Origin: Pieris napi
Lineage: Eukaryota; Arthropoda; Insecta; Lepidoptera; Pieridae
Direction: 5' to 3'
Assembly: GCF_905475465.1 (NCBI RefSeq)
Contig: NC_062250.1
Coordinates: 8,516,501-8,580,500, forward strand
DNA length: 64,000 bases
The number at the start of each line of letters is the position of its first letter. Within the stretch, counting starts at the first letter, position 1. Under the pieces are notes generated by a model that worked only from the letters and a program-made list of their open reading frames with translations, was not told where the DNA came from and did not search any database. Below, one piece after another: positions 59,101 through 64,000 of the stretch. The translations under genes were made by a program, and so were the position numbers.

Positions 59101-62022
59101 ACACTTACCAAATCATCTCCAGTATCGAAGTCACAGCCAAGTCGGAACTTGACCACATTGTGAGGAGAATCAGAATCCACCAGATGTTCAACACTCTGCG
59201 CCAGCACAACCGCCACATGAGTCCGGTTCACATCCCGGTATGTGAACAATGCTGCATCTTCTTCGCGGTCTACTGCTTGGAGGACCAGGTCTTTTCTGAA
59301 ATGTTTGATTTAAATGTTTGTGGATGGGCAGTGGAATAGTCATTAATTATTATTTCTTATAATATAACGCTCAAAGTATATAAATATTATGAATAATTTG
59401 ATCATTAATATTAATTCAATCACAGATAATTATTAACTCTCTTATTCATAAAGTTTATTGAAAGAATATTTATTCTGCCTAATTGCACTCTTTCAACGAA
59501 AATACGAGTCTTAAAGATTCTTTCGTCTCTTTTTGTCTAATTGTGTATGATGAAGAGAGATATATCTAGCTCTAGCTAAAATTATGACAAGAGTCTGATT
59601 TATTTTATATTTTTTTATAAATTTTGGTTTTTAAAGATTAATCTGTAATTACGCCATCTACACGCAATTAGGTGTAGCAAAATTACGGTTAGGGTTACGT
59701 TCTCTAAGCTGAACCAAACTAATTTAAAGTTTGTTGAAGTACTAGTATTAAACACTAGATGTCGCTTAACGAAATTAAGTCTACTTCGTTGTACGGCGCA
59801 TTAGGATATCAATTGTTTTTAAATCATAAAATTTAATAAGACTAATTAAGATGAAATAATCAAACTATTTGTATTGTGTATTTTCTTATTGCAATTTTAA
59901 TTAAGTAGCTGGTATGTTAAGACTATTCATTTAAATAGTTGAAAGTTCCTAAAATGCATTAAAAATTGTCTTTAAAGTAATCATAGATTATGTCAAACAG
60001 AAAGTGACAGCTTAGATATCTAATCTGTAGCTCATGTTGCACTTACTGTTCACACTTTTACTGTCAACAACTATTATTAAATAAATTGCTTTAAATTTTA
60101 CTTTAAAAGGTATTACATATTATTACAAATTATACAATAAAGCGGTGTATTCAATGGCAACGCATGATGTTAGACCAGAAAGTTAATAATTTGATTAGTA
60201 ATAATTGCTCCAGACTTATTGATATTCAGGAGTCTAATAACGTGTGCACTGCTTAAAAAATATTAACAAATGACCAAATGCTAAATTTTATAAGTTATGG
60301 GACTCCAAACACAACAAATAGAACAAGGATTCAATTATTAATAACAAATAGAGTTATAGCAACCATAATAAGAAAATATATATTTCTTTAAGTCTCTAAA
60401 TAATCAAACTATTATGAATGCCGTCTTGATAATAAAATAGGATATAGGTGGCGCTAGTAACACAAATTTCAGCTGTCACTGCAATTACTTTTAAGATGAT
60501 TTAAAAACCTGTCGGTCGCAGTTTGTTACCCTGTTTTATAATGTTTAAAAATGTTTACAATTTTTAAATTAAACTCGTTTTACCGGTATACTTTTATGTT
60601 CTACTGACTCTCTTATCTGTTTAACCTAGTCACCTACTTTAAAATTATTCAGGGAATATAACACGTTAAAGATCTTTTAACTTAAAAATTAATTGGTACG
60701 GAGCACATACAAAAATTTAATATATAACTCGGTCATTATGTATTACGTGTTAAATACACATTAATCAGAGCTATTAATTCAAGCTATCCACAGTCAGTAA
60801 TCTTATAATAGTATTATGAATTAATTAATTAATTTATGTAATGTGATTGATCCTTTAACTGTTTTTACTAACGAACGTTAGTGCACGAATTGCGTGTTTA
60901 TTTAAAACAATATGAAAGTGAAGTATAATTATTATTTGGACTATTTATAGCGGCCGGAATAACTTCGTTAGCTAGTTTCAGAGTATGACATCATTACAGT
61001 AATTGTTTAAATGTGTTTGCAGTGATTTTCATATTTTGTAATTATTGTAACAAAATTAATGTACAAAAATTATTGTCCGCGCGACGTCGTTGAAACAGAG
61101 AAACGTTTTAAAGTGTATGTCCACAGATGGCAAGAGATTTAGTTTTATAGTATAACGATAATATTATCAAACCTTCCTTTTAAATCATTCTGATTACTGT
61201 CAAGCGCATGCAATCCAGTATGGATTAAATGATCCAATCTTTACATATCAACGCGTTCATTTTTATAGTAATTAGTATACTAGCAGACCGGCCAAGCGTT
61301 GCTGTGGCTAAGGTTTTTGTTATATTACATAGTAGTAAACTATTCAAGGGAAACGGTAGGAGAACACCAGTCATAGGGACCACCATGCTTTTTTTATGGT
61401 TATGCCATTAAATTGTAGCTTATGTGAAACGTTGGTACTTTCAACACATCGCCATCTGTTAGAAGTGTGACTATCAAATAATAAACAAATATTTTGCAAT
61501 AAAATAATATTGCGGGTATAAATTGAGATGTAAGCTATCCTATCTTATCAGTTGGATTAAACTACACACAGTGTGCAAATTTGACTGATATCGATTCAGT
61601 AGTTTAGGAGTCCATAGCGGACAAACAACGTGACACGTAATTTATATATATTAAGATTAAGATAAAAGTTATCGAAAATAGGAACGCACTAGCTAGGCTT
61701 CTGCCATTTAGGGTGGTAGGTCCTTAAGATCAAAGACTATACTACATAATTAAAACCAAATTTTACTTTTTATTATTAATTTTAATTTTCTTAAGCTCTT
61801 TACTTTGTATTAAAGAAAATGTGGTAAACACAATAGATTCGAATAACTTTTGTTTCCGTAATTGCTCTGACAGGCCGAGAAAATCTAGACTAGAAAATAT
61901 AAAATTATTATAGGTTTCATACCTGGGATGAACTTCCACTTGTAGCACCTCATCCCCGACTCGAAGGTTCTCCGGTATTCTCACAAACCGCAGGTACTCC
62001 CCCACCGGATAGAAGTTACAAC
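37686..62022 (-). CDS. Cad89D: Cadherin-89D protocadherin gene, 19 exons (5' end outside window)
   Basis: Single-pass cell-adhesion protein of the cadherin superfamily. The exons at 62022-61923, 59295-59109, 54975-54867, 54075-53873, 53164-53036, 51874-51682, 51235-51077, 50437-50304, 49880-49280, 48471-48313, 47944-47777, 47692-47534, 47456-45313, 44303-44094, 43216-43047, 42349-42281, 41452-41249, 40995-40687 and 38160-37686 have GT-AG borders and compatible phases; after two bases of a split codon they total 5,880 nt, or 1,959 residues plus a stop. There are thirteen EC repeats (to about residue 1550), a membrane-proximal domain (about 1552-1670), a TM helix (about 1671-1693) and a cytoplasmic tail. 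The CNFYPVGEYLRFVRIPENL start, the 13 repeats, the VDELTPPG and DFYNISIVENLP blocks and the size (fly protein about 2,240 aa) point to Cad89D. Cad99C, the PCDH15 counterpart, is the main alternative. The signal peptide exon is missing. Confidence 0.82.
38161..39078. other. Cad89D last intron, non-repetitive part
   Basis: Has more balanced base composition than other introns and open plus frames of 72 and 120 codons (38249-38467, 38675-39037). Neither resembles a known family. Kept as unexplained sequence, perhaps part of an old transposon. Confidence 0.3.
39079..39525 (+). mobile_element. MITE family Y-like copy (variant 2) in a Cad89D intron
   Basis: Left end GAAGCGAAACTTCTTTAGGC; right end CCAAAGAAGTTTCACTTCTC then ACATGTGTACTTTGTACG. 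The same sequence is found inverted at 43517-43937 (shared AAGTTTAGATTT and CTAGAGGG-like parts), defining a subfamily. AT-rich interior with no frame. Confidence 0.6.
39526..40686. other. rest of the last Cad89D intron, nothing recognised
   Basis: AT-rich, no repeat head or tail recognised. Confidence 0.4.
40687..40995 (-). CDS. Cad89D: Cad89D exon 18 (cytoplasmic tail, part 1)
   Basis: Acceptor CTAACAG, donor GTAAAT. Encodes GRHPPYSQHRLNAFSDHLTK, then SNQCQELNQSYSEPESYIDV, a Cys-containing ICPHGNTIEEFGKAHQKC stretch and RPAKR. No named domain is visible. It does not show a catenin-binding motif of classical cadherins. Confidence 0.8.
41249..41452 (-). CDS. Cad89D: Cad89D exon 17 (juxtamembrane and transmembrane helix)
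   Basis: Acceptor CGTTTCAG, donor GTATAT. Encodes SIMKREVALRHNLAGFKVLE, then the transmembrane stretch ISVVALGCLVFIGAFTTAIC and ILCVRKNKR, whose basic residues mark the cytoplasmic side. Confidence 0.85.
41737..42105 (+). mobile_element. MITE family Y, complete copy in a Cad89D intron
   Basis: Near-identical to 33229-33546 with a short AT insertion (AATATTTATTATTATTCTC region). Ends ACTTATGTACGCGCG/AAGAAATTATATTTCTTT and GCGCCTAAAGAAGTATAACT. The close match of the two copies suggests recent activity. Lies between exons 16 and 17. Confidence 0.7.
42281..42349 (-). CDS. Cad89D: Cad89D exon 16 (membrane-proximal domain, part 2)
   Basis: Small exon, 69 bp. Acceptor TTTTCCAG, donor GTGAGT. Encodes TDIYVYAIDPVSNAIIDMEL plus LQ. 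The YAIDPxxNxxID core is the best match to the PCDH15 membrane-adjacent domain. Phase 2 on both sides. Confidence 0.82.
42350..43046. other. Cad89D intron 15, nothing recognised
   Basis: AT-rich intron between the two membrane-proximal exons. No recognised repeat. Confidence 0.4.
43047..43216 (-). CDS. Cad89D: Cad89D exon 15 (membrane-proximal domain, part 1)
   Basis: Acceptor TTTTTGTAG, donor GTGAGT. Encodes VYVLDENKQLVIVVGAKPME, VEKELYNITRYLSNMTGFDI and RVRRLETSSKATMDGY. With exon 16 it forms a non-EC domain resembling the membrane-adjacent (MAD12/SEA-like) domain of PCDH15, where a related EKKIEDL and YAIDP pattern occurs. Confidence 0.83.
43517..43937 (-). mobile_element. MITE family Y-like copy (variant 2) carrying a heptamer satellite
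   Basis: Inverted relative to 39079-39525: starts GTACAAAGTACACATG and GAAGTGAAACTTC, ends AACGCCGATAAAGAAGTTTC. The A/T-rich centre has expanded into a 7-bp tandem repeat. Lies between exons 14 and 15. Confidence 0.6.
43696..43890. repeat. (TAAATAA)n microsatellite, about 28 units
   Basis: Near-perfect array of the heptamer TAAATAA over about 195 bp. Long frames through it (LLFIIYY repeats on the minus strand) are artefacts of the 21-bp coding period of a stop-free heptamer. Confidence 0.95.
44094..44303 (-). CDS. Cad89D: Cad89D exon 14 (EC13)
   Basis: Acceptor TTATTCTAG, donor GTAAGT; 70 whole codons. Encodes AVDADAGINSDIRYQVINTE, GRFSVDPVTGRVKVAGSF and KATDRKGADDGRSAIANVF. Keeps DADxGxNS but has no DxNDN end, as expected for the last EC. 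Confidence 0.87.
44505..45235 (-). mobile_element. LINE tail (family A) split by a nested MITE
   Basis: 44505-44543 (GGGGGCAAACGGGCAAAAGC, GTCTGACGTTAA) continues after the inserted element at 45130-45235 (ATGACCACCGCCATCC, ATGGACACTC, GCGCAAGTGCG, then TTAAGAATTGGTACG). Joined, they form a standard minus-strand family A 3' end. In the intron between exons 13 and 14. Confidence 0.75.
44544..45129. mobile_element. 586-bp TIR element with TAA target duplication, nested in a LINE tail
   Basis: Left end AGCTGTCTGCCCACTATC and the inverted right end AGGTGTCTGCCCACTATC match over about 48 bp with about three differences. TAA flanks both sides (44541-44543, 45130-45132), so it fits the 3-bp TWA duplication of PIF/Harbinger; a TTAA site one base wider is the alternative. 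The interior holds a second inverted pair (GTAGCGTGCCATGCACGGG and its partner near 44728-44750). No transposase. Confidence 0.82.
45313..47456 (-). CDS. Cad89D: Cad89D exon 13, large exon (EC7 end to EC13 start)
   Basis: 2,144 bp, about residues 767-1481. Acceptor TTTTTACAG, donor GTAAGA. After ADGTIYAQKPLDREKK it carries EC8 to EC12 complete, separated by DENDNPPIF, DVNDNIPRF, DVNDHYPMF, DVNDNAPQF, a degenerate DISDEVEVSDKPVF and DVNDNAPKF, and then the start of EC13 (TAPFGYEVIQLR). EC9 has an extra segment of about 45 residues before SPLFHIPENIAVGS. LDRE motifs appear in EC7, EC8 and EC10. Fusion of many introns into one large exon is common in cadherin genes. Confidence 0.9.
47534..47692 (-). 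CDS. Cad89D: Cad89D exon 12 (EC7 first half)
   Basis: The acceptor is a tandem CAGAG; only use of the second AG keeps the frame. Encodes THSPLEFRVKENIAGATIGQ, NNTGKFQFIIANQQDVTDD and IAI. The donor GTAATA starts a 77-bp intron. If that intron were not removed the frame would hit a TAA, so splicing (or a sequence error) is required here. Confidence 0.72.
47777..47944 (-). CDS. Cad89D: Cad89D exon 11 (EC6 second half)
   Basis: Acceptor CTTGTTTCAG, donor GTGTCT. Encodes PFAVEERSGVITVVDELSKF, DRQVYDFEAVAIQEKYNFS and TTVHVVDVNDERG. The DVNDE end is a weakened DxNDN. The next intron is only 84 bp. Confidence 0.82.
48313..48471 (-). CDS. Cad89D: Cad89D exon 10 (EC6 first half)
   Basis: Acceptor TTATTTCAG, donor GTGTGT. 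Encodes SKTDKPDFLGSPYEFWVG, SNVGIGTSIGQIRVNDAMQK and GELSYDLLHGYIE. No PEN-type Glu and no DxDxGxN motif, so this repeat is poor in calcium ligands. Phase 1 in and out; 159 bp like exons 7 and 12. Confidence 0.8.
48690..48928 (-). mobile_element. MITE family Y, diverged minus copy
   Basis: Inverted signature blocks TTTTTGAAGTTATAG, TTATGAGAGTACATTTTTAC, GATGCGGGCGCACACCGTC at the left and AAAGAAGTATAACTTCTAAC at the right. In the intron between exons 9 and 10 of Cad89D. Confidence 0.62.
48951..49258 (+). repeat. tRNA-derived SINE (family 1) with enlarged head
   Basis: Has TTGTTGGCCTAGTGG, then about 30 extra bases before GCGACTCTCATCCC, so the distance between A and B boxes is too large. Body and 3' end (CCTAAAAAGGTTCTGG plus T run) are standard. 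It ends about 20 bp from the splice donor of Cad89D exon 9. Confidence 0.85.
49280..49880 (-). CDS. Cad89D: Cad89D exon 9 (EC4 end with basic insertion, EC5)
   Basis: Acceptor TGTTTGCAG, donor GTACTG. 601 bp. Starts TVLDREQHTSLRMKVYAKEK; a long, Lys/Arg-rich loop follows (DKQRLAKWKRNPSPKLAAKE), then VTVEVTLLDANDNNPIF closes EC4. EC5 runs from VPSNLYEFSIKSNAKIGTE to RRYSLAVVAIDVVNVHK. EC5 lacks the usual Glu at its start (SIKSNAKIG in place of xxENxPxG) and the DxNDN at its end. A SINE in the following intron ends about 20 bp from the donor. Confidence 0.85.
50304..50437 (-). CDS. Cad89D: Cad89D exon 8 (EC4)
   Basis: Acceptor TTTCTTAG, donor GTAAAT. Encodes GFSVLQVMATDKDQGDNGEF (first residue shared with exon 7), TYQLNDPNEAFSIDPRTGWL and TVKNQ. 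DKDQGDNG is the DxDxGxNG calcium/turn motif. Confidence 0.83.
51077..51235 (-). CDS. Cad89D: Cad89D exon 7 (EC3 end, EC4 start)
   Basis: Acceptor AATTGCAG, donor GTAATA. Encodes NTFMLQIQAAQVDNPLKTAQ, TRVEIEILDLNDNLPEF (a full DLNDN linker) and EVDFYNISIVENLPN. Phase 1 in and out. Confidence 0.85.
51561..51628 (+). mobile_element. Helitron-like left-end fragment
   Basis: CTATATATATAAAATTCTCT, then TGTCACAATGTTCG and ACTCCTCCGAAACGACTC as in the copies at 23619 and 29691. Right part missing or merged with intron sequence. Confidence 0.5.
51682..51874 (-). CDS. Cad89D: Cad89D exon 6 (EC3)
   Basis: Acceptor ATTACCAG, donor GTAGGA. Encodes GKRIHQELSFNQAIRAFDQD, APVRYELVSGNERRLFTL, NGSLFLDREIDLDAE. 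A Helitron-like fragment (51561-51628) sits about 50 bp into the following intron. Confidence 0.85.
52487..52640 (+). mobile_element. Helitron 5' end (lepidopteran type)
   Basis: TCTACACTAATATTATAAAG followed by AGGAAGGATTTGATTG and, further in, CATAGGCTATAGAATG. This TC-start sequence is the usual 5' end of a common non-autonomous Helitron group in Lepidoptera. No CTAG 3' end found; 3'-truncated or diverged. In the intron between exons 5 and 6. Confidence 0.6.
53036..53164 (-). CDS. Cad89D: Cad89D exon 5 (EC2 end, EC3 start)
   Basis: Acceptor AATTGCAG, donor GTAAGT; 43 whole codons. Encodes DRGSPPRTTNTTVHILVQ, a DNDDLPPKF linker (variant of DxNDN) and the EC3 start LDVYKTKIPEFYPIL. Confidence 0.83.
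53348..53750 (+). mobile_element. LINE C-terminal tail (family A) interrupted by AT-rich insert
   Basis: 53348-53460 carries AGATTGCCCACCGAAGTATT and CAATTCGACTTAGCC (the LP..VFP region), and 53690-53750 the end (GGGTGTCCATCGG, GTATCACCTGCACTTCCTG). Between them are about 230 bp of AT-rich sequence that is not part of the family. In the intron between exons 4 and 5. Confidence 0.6.
53873..54075 (-). CDS. Cad89D: Cad89D exon 4 (EC2)
   Basis: Acceptor TTTTCCAG, donor GTAAGT. Encodes LTIFRGIRAFDRDKPNTPNS, DVQYSITAGDEG, LVLRKPLDFDTGDREFWL and TVTAS. The DRD and LDFD residues are the usual calcium-coordinating positions of the EC fold. Phase 1 in, phase 0 out. Confidence 0.85.
54205..54290 (-). 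mobile_element. LINE 3' tail (family A), short minus copy
   Basis: GGGCAATCAAGCAACAGGCT, ACTGATGTTAAGTGATATTG, CCATGCCAGAGGGATCAC: the inverted 3' end with substitutions. In the intron between exons 3 and 4. Confidence 0.65.
54867..54975 (-). CDS. Cad89D: Cad89D exon 3 (EC1 end, EC2 start)
   Basis: Acceptor GGTTTCAG, donor GTATGG. Encodes ISAYLSVTVYIEDVNDNVPI and FLDTPYTVTVDELTPP. Contains the calcium-binding DVNDN linker between EC1 and EC2 and the first strand of EC2. Phase 0 in, phase 1 out. Confidence 0.85.
55000..55886. other. Cad89D intron 2, left part
   Basis: Nothing firmly recognised. A weak SINE-body echo (CGTATGGTGAAGGAAAGCAT) at about 55507-55526 and open frames at 55081-55299 are not supported as genes. 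Confidence 0.35.
55887..56133. mobile_element. foldback MITE (family Z) with 108-bp arms
   Basis: Left arm 55887-55994 and right arm 56026-56133 are inverted copies with very few differences; the loop is about 31 bp. Outer ends CAGCCCTGCGATTC and GAATCGCAGGGCTG; inner ends GATTTGGCATTCTG and CAGAATGCCAAATC. Lies between exons 2 and 3 of Cad89D. A half copy is at 24807. Confidence 0.85.
56134..58519. other. Cad89D intron 2, middle part
   Basis: No gene. A GC-richer patch at 57725-57890 has two diverged copies of a GCACCTAT-ending motif (ACGCGCACCGGCTGCACC and ACGCGTATTGGCCGCACC) about 85 bp apart, probably an unrecognised repeat end. An imperfect palindrome built on AAAATCATTTCGT lies at about 56911-56960. 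Confidence 0.35.
58520..58755. mobile_element. MITE with 21-bp inverted ends (AAAGAAAAAACTTTTTGACC)
   Basis: The left end at 58521-58541 and the right end at 58735-58755 are exact inverted copies or nearly so. The interior has CCGACGTTTCGCGTGCTTTA and GCGTGGTCACGGTGACTGAA, a block I associate with a widespread lepidopteran repeat. Class not determined. Confidence 0.55.
58802..59083 (-). repeat. tRNA-derived SINE (family 1), minus copy beside exon 2
   Basis: Starts at the family 3' end (GCGCTATAACCTTTTTAGG) and ends at the head (GCTGAAGCCAACCAACACTG). Carries CACCGTCGACTATTTAAGG and CCGAACCTACGACCTC. About 25 bp separate it from the splice donor of Cad89D exon 2. Confidence 0.85.
59109..59295 (-). 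CDS. Cad89D: Cad89D exon 2 (EC1 middle)
   Basis: Acceptor CATTTCAG, donor GTAAGTG. Encodes KDLVLQAVDREEDAALFTYR, then VAVVLAQSVEHLVDSD and HNVVKFRLGCDFDTGDDL. Its first base completes an Arg codon with exon 1. A family 1 SINE in minus orientation ends only about 25 bp from the donor, inside the intron. Confidence 0.82.
59296..61279. other. Cad89D intron 1 (window numbering), left part
   Basis: AT-rich sequence without recognised repeats over about 2 kb. Confidence 0.4.
61280..61650 (-). mobile_element. Helitron-like non-autonomous element (second subfamily), copy 2
   Basis: Inverted version of 27005-27321: CTAGCAGACCGGCCAAGCGT at the left, CAGTAGTTTAGGAGTCCATAG and AACAACGTGACACG at the right. 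Contains a short extra segment around 61380 absent from copy 1. In the intron between exons 1 and 2. Confidence 0.55.
61923..62022 (-). CDS. Cad89D: Cad89D exon 1 of window (N-terminus of EC1)
   Basis: Acceptor AATTTCAG, donor GTATGA. Encodes CNFYPVGEYLRFVRIPENL plus RVGDEVLQVEVHPR. The Cys-x-FYP-x-GEYL start of the mature protein is a family signature. It begins with two bases of a split codon, so at least one upstream exon with the signal peptide exists; I could not find it in 62023-64000. Ends in phase 2. Confidence 0.8.
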
Positions 62023-62182
62023 CTGAAATTGATCGGATGTCTTATTAGCAATTGTACGTTTCTGACAATATTACAGCGTAGCTTTATTACATTATTTTTA
62101 ATATTATGGCAGAAATATTTCTGCGACTGACTTGCTGATACATGCTTGTTTTTGGTTCTTAGACGTCCAGATTTTAAAATAC
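62023..62182. other. sequence just upstream of first Cad89D exon found
   Basis: Intronic, since exon 1 of the window starts at an acceptor in mid-codon. No earlier exon seen. Confidence 0.5.
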
Positions 62183-62436
62183 TTTTCTTTAAAAAAATGT
62201 TTATTATGGAACATAAGATACAGGTAGCACTTCTTCCACGTCATTACATTTGAATCTGTAGGCATCCCTACTCATCGGCAAAGAAGACAGAGGGTGTAGG
62301 CCGAGAGAAAAAGCCGGCGTACAAAACTCTCAGTACTCTTTTGAAATAGCAAATCATCAAACAACACTTATTTTAAAACAAATATCGCAAATTAATTAGA
62401 AGTAGCCTGTCTAGCACTAGTCCCAGGCCCTTTTAT
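62183..62436 (+). repeat. interspersed repeat X, copy 2
   Basis: Nearly identical to 18125-18381 through ACTAGTCCCAGGCCCTTTTA. Confidence 0.68.
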
Positions 62437-63180
62437 GAACTTAATAATCGTTAACTTTATTTACTATAAAGTCTTTAATTTATTCCCTAGATTTTAAATT
62501 ATAGATTGCACGAATAGCCCTCTTCTGCAGGATGAAAACTTACATGCATGTGTTAGTATAATTGAGACAAAAATCAGTACAGAAAATCGTTTGATGCCAG
62601 AAATGTAACAAATGATTTGTGATACAACTAGTAAGTAGGTATATTGTTTGATTACTGCTAAAAAGTACTTTATTAGTAATCAAACAGTGAAGTCAGCAAT
62701 ACGTCTAGTTGAGAAACCGTTTGTCCCAGCCATCCATTCTCTTGTCAAGTAAAAAATGGATTGATTGGTGCAACTGGCACGTGGGAAATTTAATTGTTTT
62801 ATATTGGGATTTGAAGGTCTTGGTATATATTTAATTCTAAACTAAATAAGGCATTCTAACAGAATCTTAGACATATAGCGGAGTCGTGGTACTGTTTTTT
62901 TAAGATAATGTATCTAGTTGGTGGATATAATAGATATTCTGCACAATATAAATTATTTTTTACCAGTTATATCCGTTTATTTTGAGTGTTATGTGTCCAT
63001 AACTCCAACTCGCATTGATGATATCCGTGTCTATATCTTGAAACTGAGCAAAAATTGCTCTTGTCATCGAGTGAAAACTTATTTTAAAATGAAAATAATT
63101 GGTTCTGTCAGAATTAATCATCCCTATTTAAATAAAGATGCCGCCACTGGCGCCTACTTTCAACGATTAAAATAAATAAA
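62437..63180. other. AT-rich stretch, nothing recognised
   Basis: No signal-peptide exon of Cad89D or other gene identified. A short inverted pair (GTTTGATTACTGCTAAAAAG against TTAGTAATCAAAC) is at about 62646-62686. Confidence 0.4.
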
Positions 63181-63471
63181 TAAATCAGTGGCGCTACAAC
63201 CTCTTTAGGTCTTGGCCTCAGATTTCTGAATCTGTTTCATGATCATTTTTAATCTAATAGGCAAGAAGGTGATCAGCCTCCAGTGCTTGACACACGCCGT
63301 CGACTTTTTGGGTCTAAGACATGTCGGTTTCCTCACGATGTTTTCCTTCACCGTTCGAGCAAATGTTAAATGCGCACATAGAAAGAAAGTTCCATTGGTG
63401 CACAGCCGGGGATTAAACCTACGACCTCAGATATGAGAGTCGCACGCTGAAGCCACTAGGCCAACACTGCT
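63181..63471 (-). repeat. tRNA-derived SINE (family 1), well-preserved minus copy
   Basis: One of the best copies: CAGTGGCGCTACAACCTCTT at the 3' end, then GCCGTCGACTTTTTGGG, GTTTTCCTTCACCGTTCGAG, GATTAAACCTACGACCTC and GAAGCCACTAGGCCAACACT at the head, so both boxes are recognisable in inverted form. Confidence 0.9.
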
Positions 63472-64000
63472 CAATACTTTCAACGATTGTTATGTTAAAT
63501 TTCATCCAATGCTCTTCAAACTTAAACAACTTTATAGTCAGTATCACTATGTATAAAATATAAAACATCATCCTTTGTTCATAATTTTTAAGCTTGAAGA
63601 GTAAATTAACACAATATACAATTGGACAATGTACATATAATGATAAATCATAATAATTCCTTACAGCTTTCCAGTCACGACTATTTAATTAAACCATTTT
63701 AATAAAACGGTAGCGGAGAGCTGTGGTACATTTTCACTTTCAAACCACAGTTAAGCTTCATAATAACCATAATTATGTCAAATGCTCGCTGTATATTTGA
63801 TCAACGAGCTATTATAGTTTCGGTTGGCTAAACATTCAATAACACTTTCAATAAAATAGCTATCTTGATGAACCGTGAAAACTTTAATAAACCCTGTAAT
63901 TACCAGTTAACGGTTACAAAGGTATTTGTATTGAATTATTTACGATCTTAATAGTGGAGCAACTAAAATGTTAAGATGGTTATACTACTACGCAGTTGTG
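63472..64000. other. AT-rich end of window, nothing recognised
   Basis: No gene or repeat recognised. Confidence 0.4.

Noticed and set aside
62437..64000. Signal-peptide exon of Cad89D
   Set aside because: Searched the minus strand by eye for an ATG with a hydrophobic stretch and a phase-1 donor; none convincing.
1..64000. CRISPR arrays, operons, bacterial contamination
   Set aside because: No direct-repeat/spacer arrays and no prokaryotic gene organisation; split genes and eukaryotic repeats throughout.

Overview
This is a stretch of an insect nuclear genome, almost certainly from a moth or butterfly (Lepidoptera). It is AT-rich and its two genes are split into many exons. The space between them is packed with repeat types typical of Lepidoptera: two tRNA-derived SINE families, 5'-truncated non-LTR (LINE) tails, Helitron-type ends, and many small terminal-inverted-repeat (MITE) and foldback elements. 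I see no bacterial operons, CRISPR arrays or rRNA.

Genes. (1) Plus strand, 5709-6474: the last coding exon of a class-A peptide GPCR, best matched to the SIFamide receptor (SIFaR). It runs from just after the DR motif of TM3 to the stop codon. The exons for the N-terminus and TM1-3 were not found and probably lie upstream of the window. (2) Minus strand, 62022 down to 37686: nineteen exons of a large protocadherin that I identify as Cadherin-89D (Cad89D). The exon phases join without a break into 1,959 codons plus a stop: thirteen extracellular cadherin repeats, a membrane-proximal domain, one transmembrane helix and a cytoplasmic tail of about 265 residues. Only the signal-peptide exon(s) are missing. 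The two genes converge tail to tail across about 31 kb that holds no recognisable host gene.

Layout. 1-5.7 kb: four SINEs and LINE tails, upstream of or inside an intron of SIFaR. 5.7-6.5 kb: SIFaR last exon. 6.5-37.7 kb: intergenic mobile-element territory, including a 1.6-kb TIR element with mirrored internal motifs (11.4-13.0 kb), a 1.4-kb near-perfect foldback element (21.5-22.9 kb) with a half copy at 34.6-35.4 kb whose loop is reversed, several LINE C-terminal fragments, and a TTA-flanked MITE. 37.7-62.0 kb: Cad89D, whose introns hold SINEs, MITEs, Helitron ends, a heptamer satellite and a MITE nested in a LINE tail. 62.0-64.0 kb: upstream part of Cad89D with one LINE-like tail and one SINE.

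The two genes have no obvious shared pathway: one is a neuropeptide receptor, the other an adhesion protein. The more unusual observations are the calcium-linker-poor EC5/EC6 region and the membrane-proximal domain of Cad89D, two introns of 77 and 84 bp, transposon fragments ending within about 20-55 bp of three splice donors, and the foldback element with the flipped loop.
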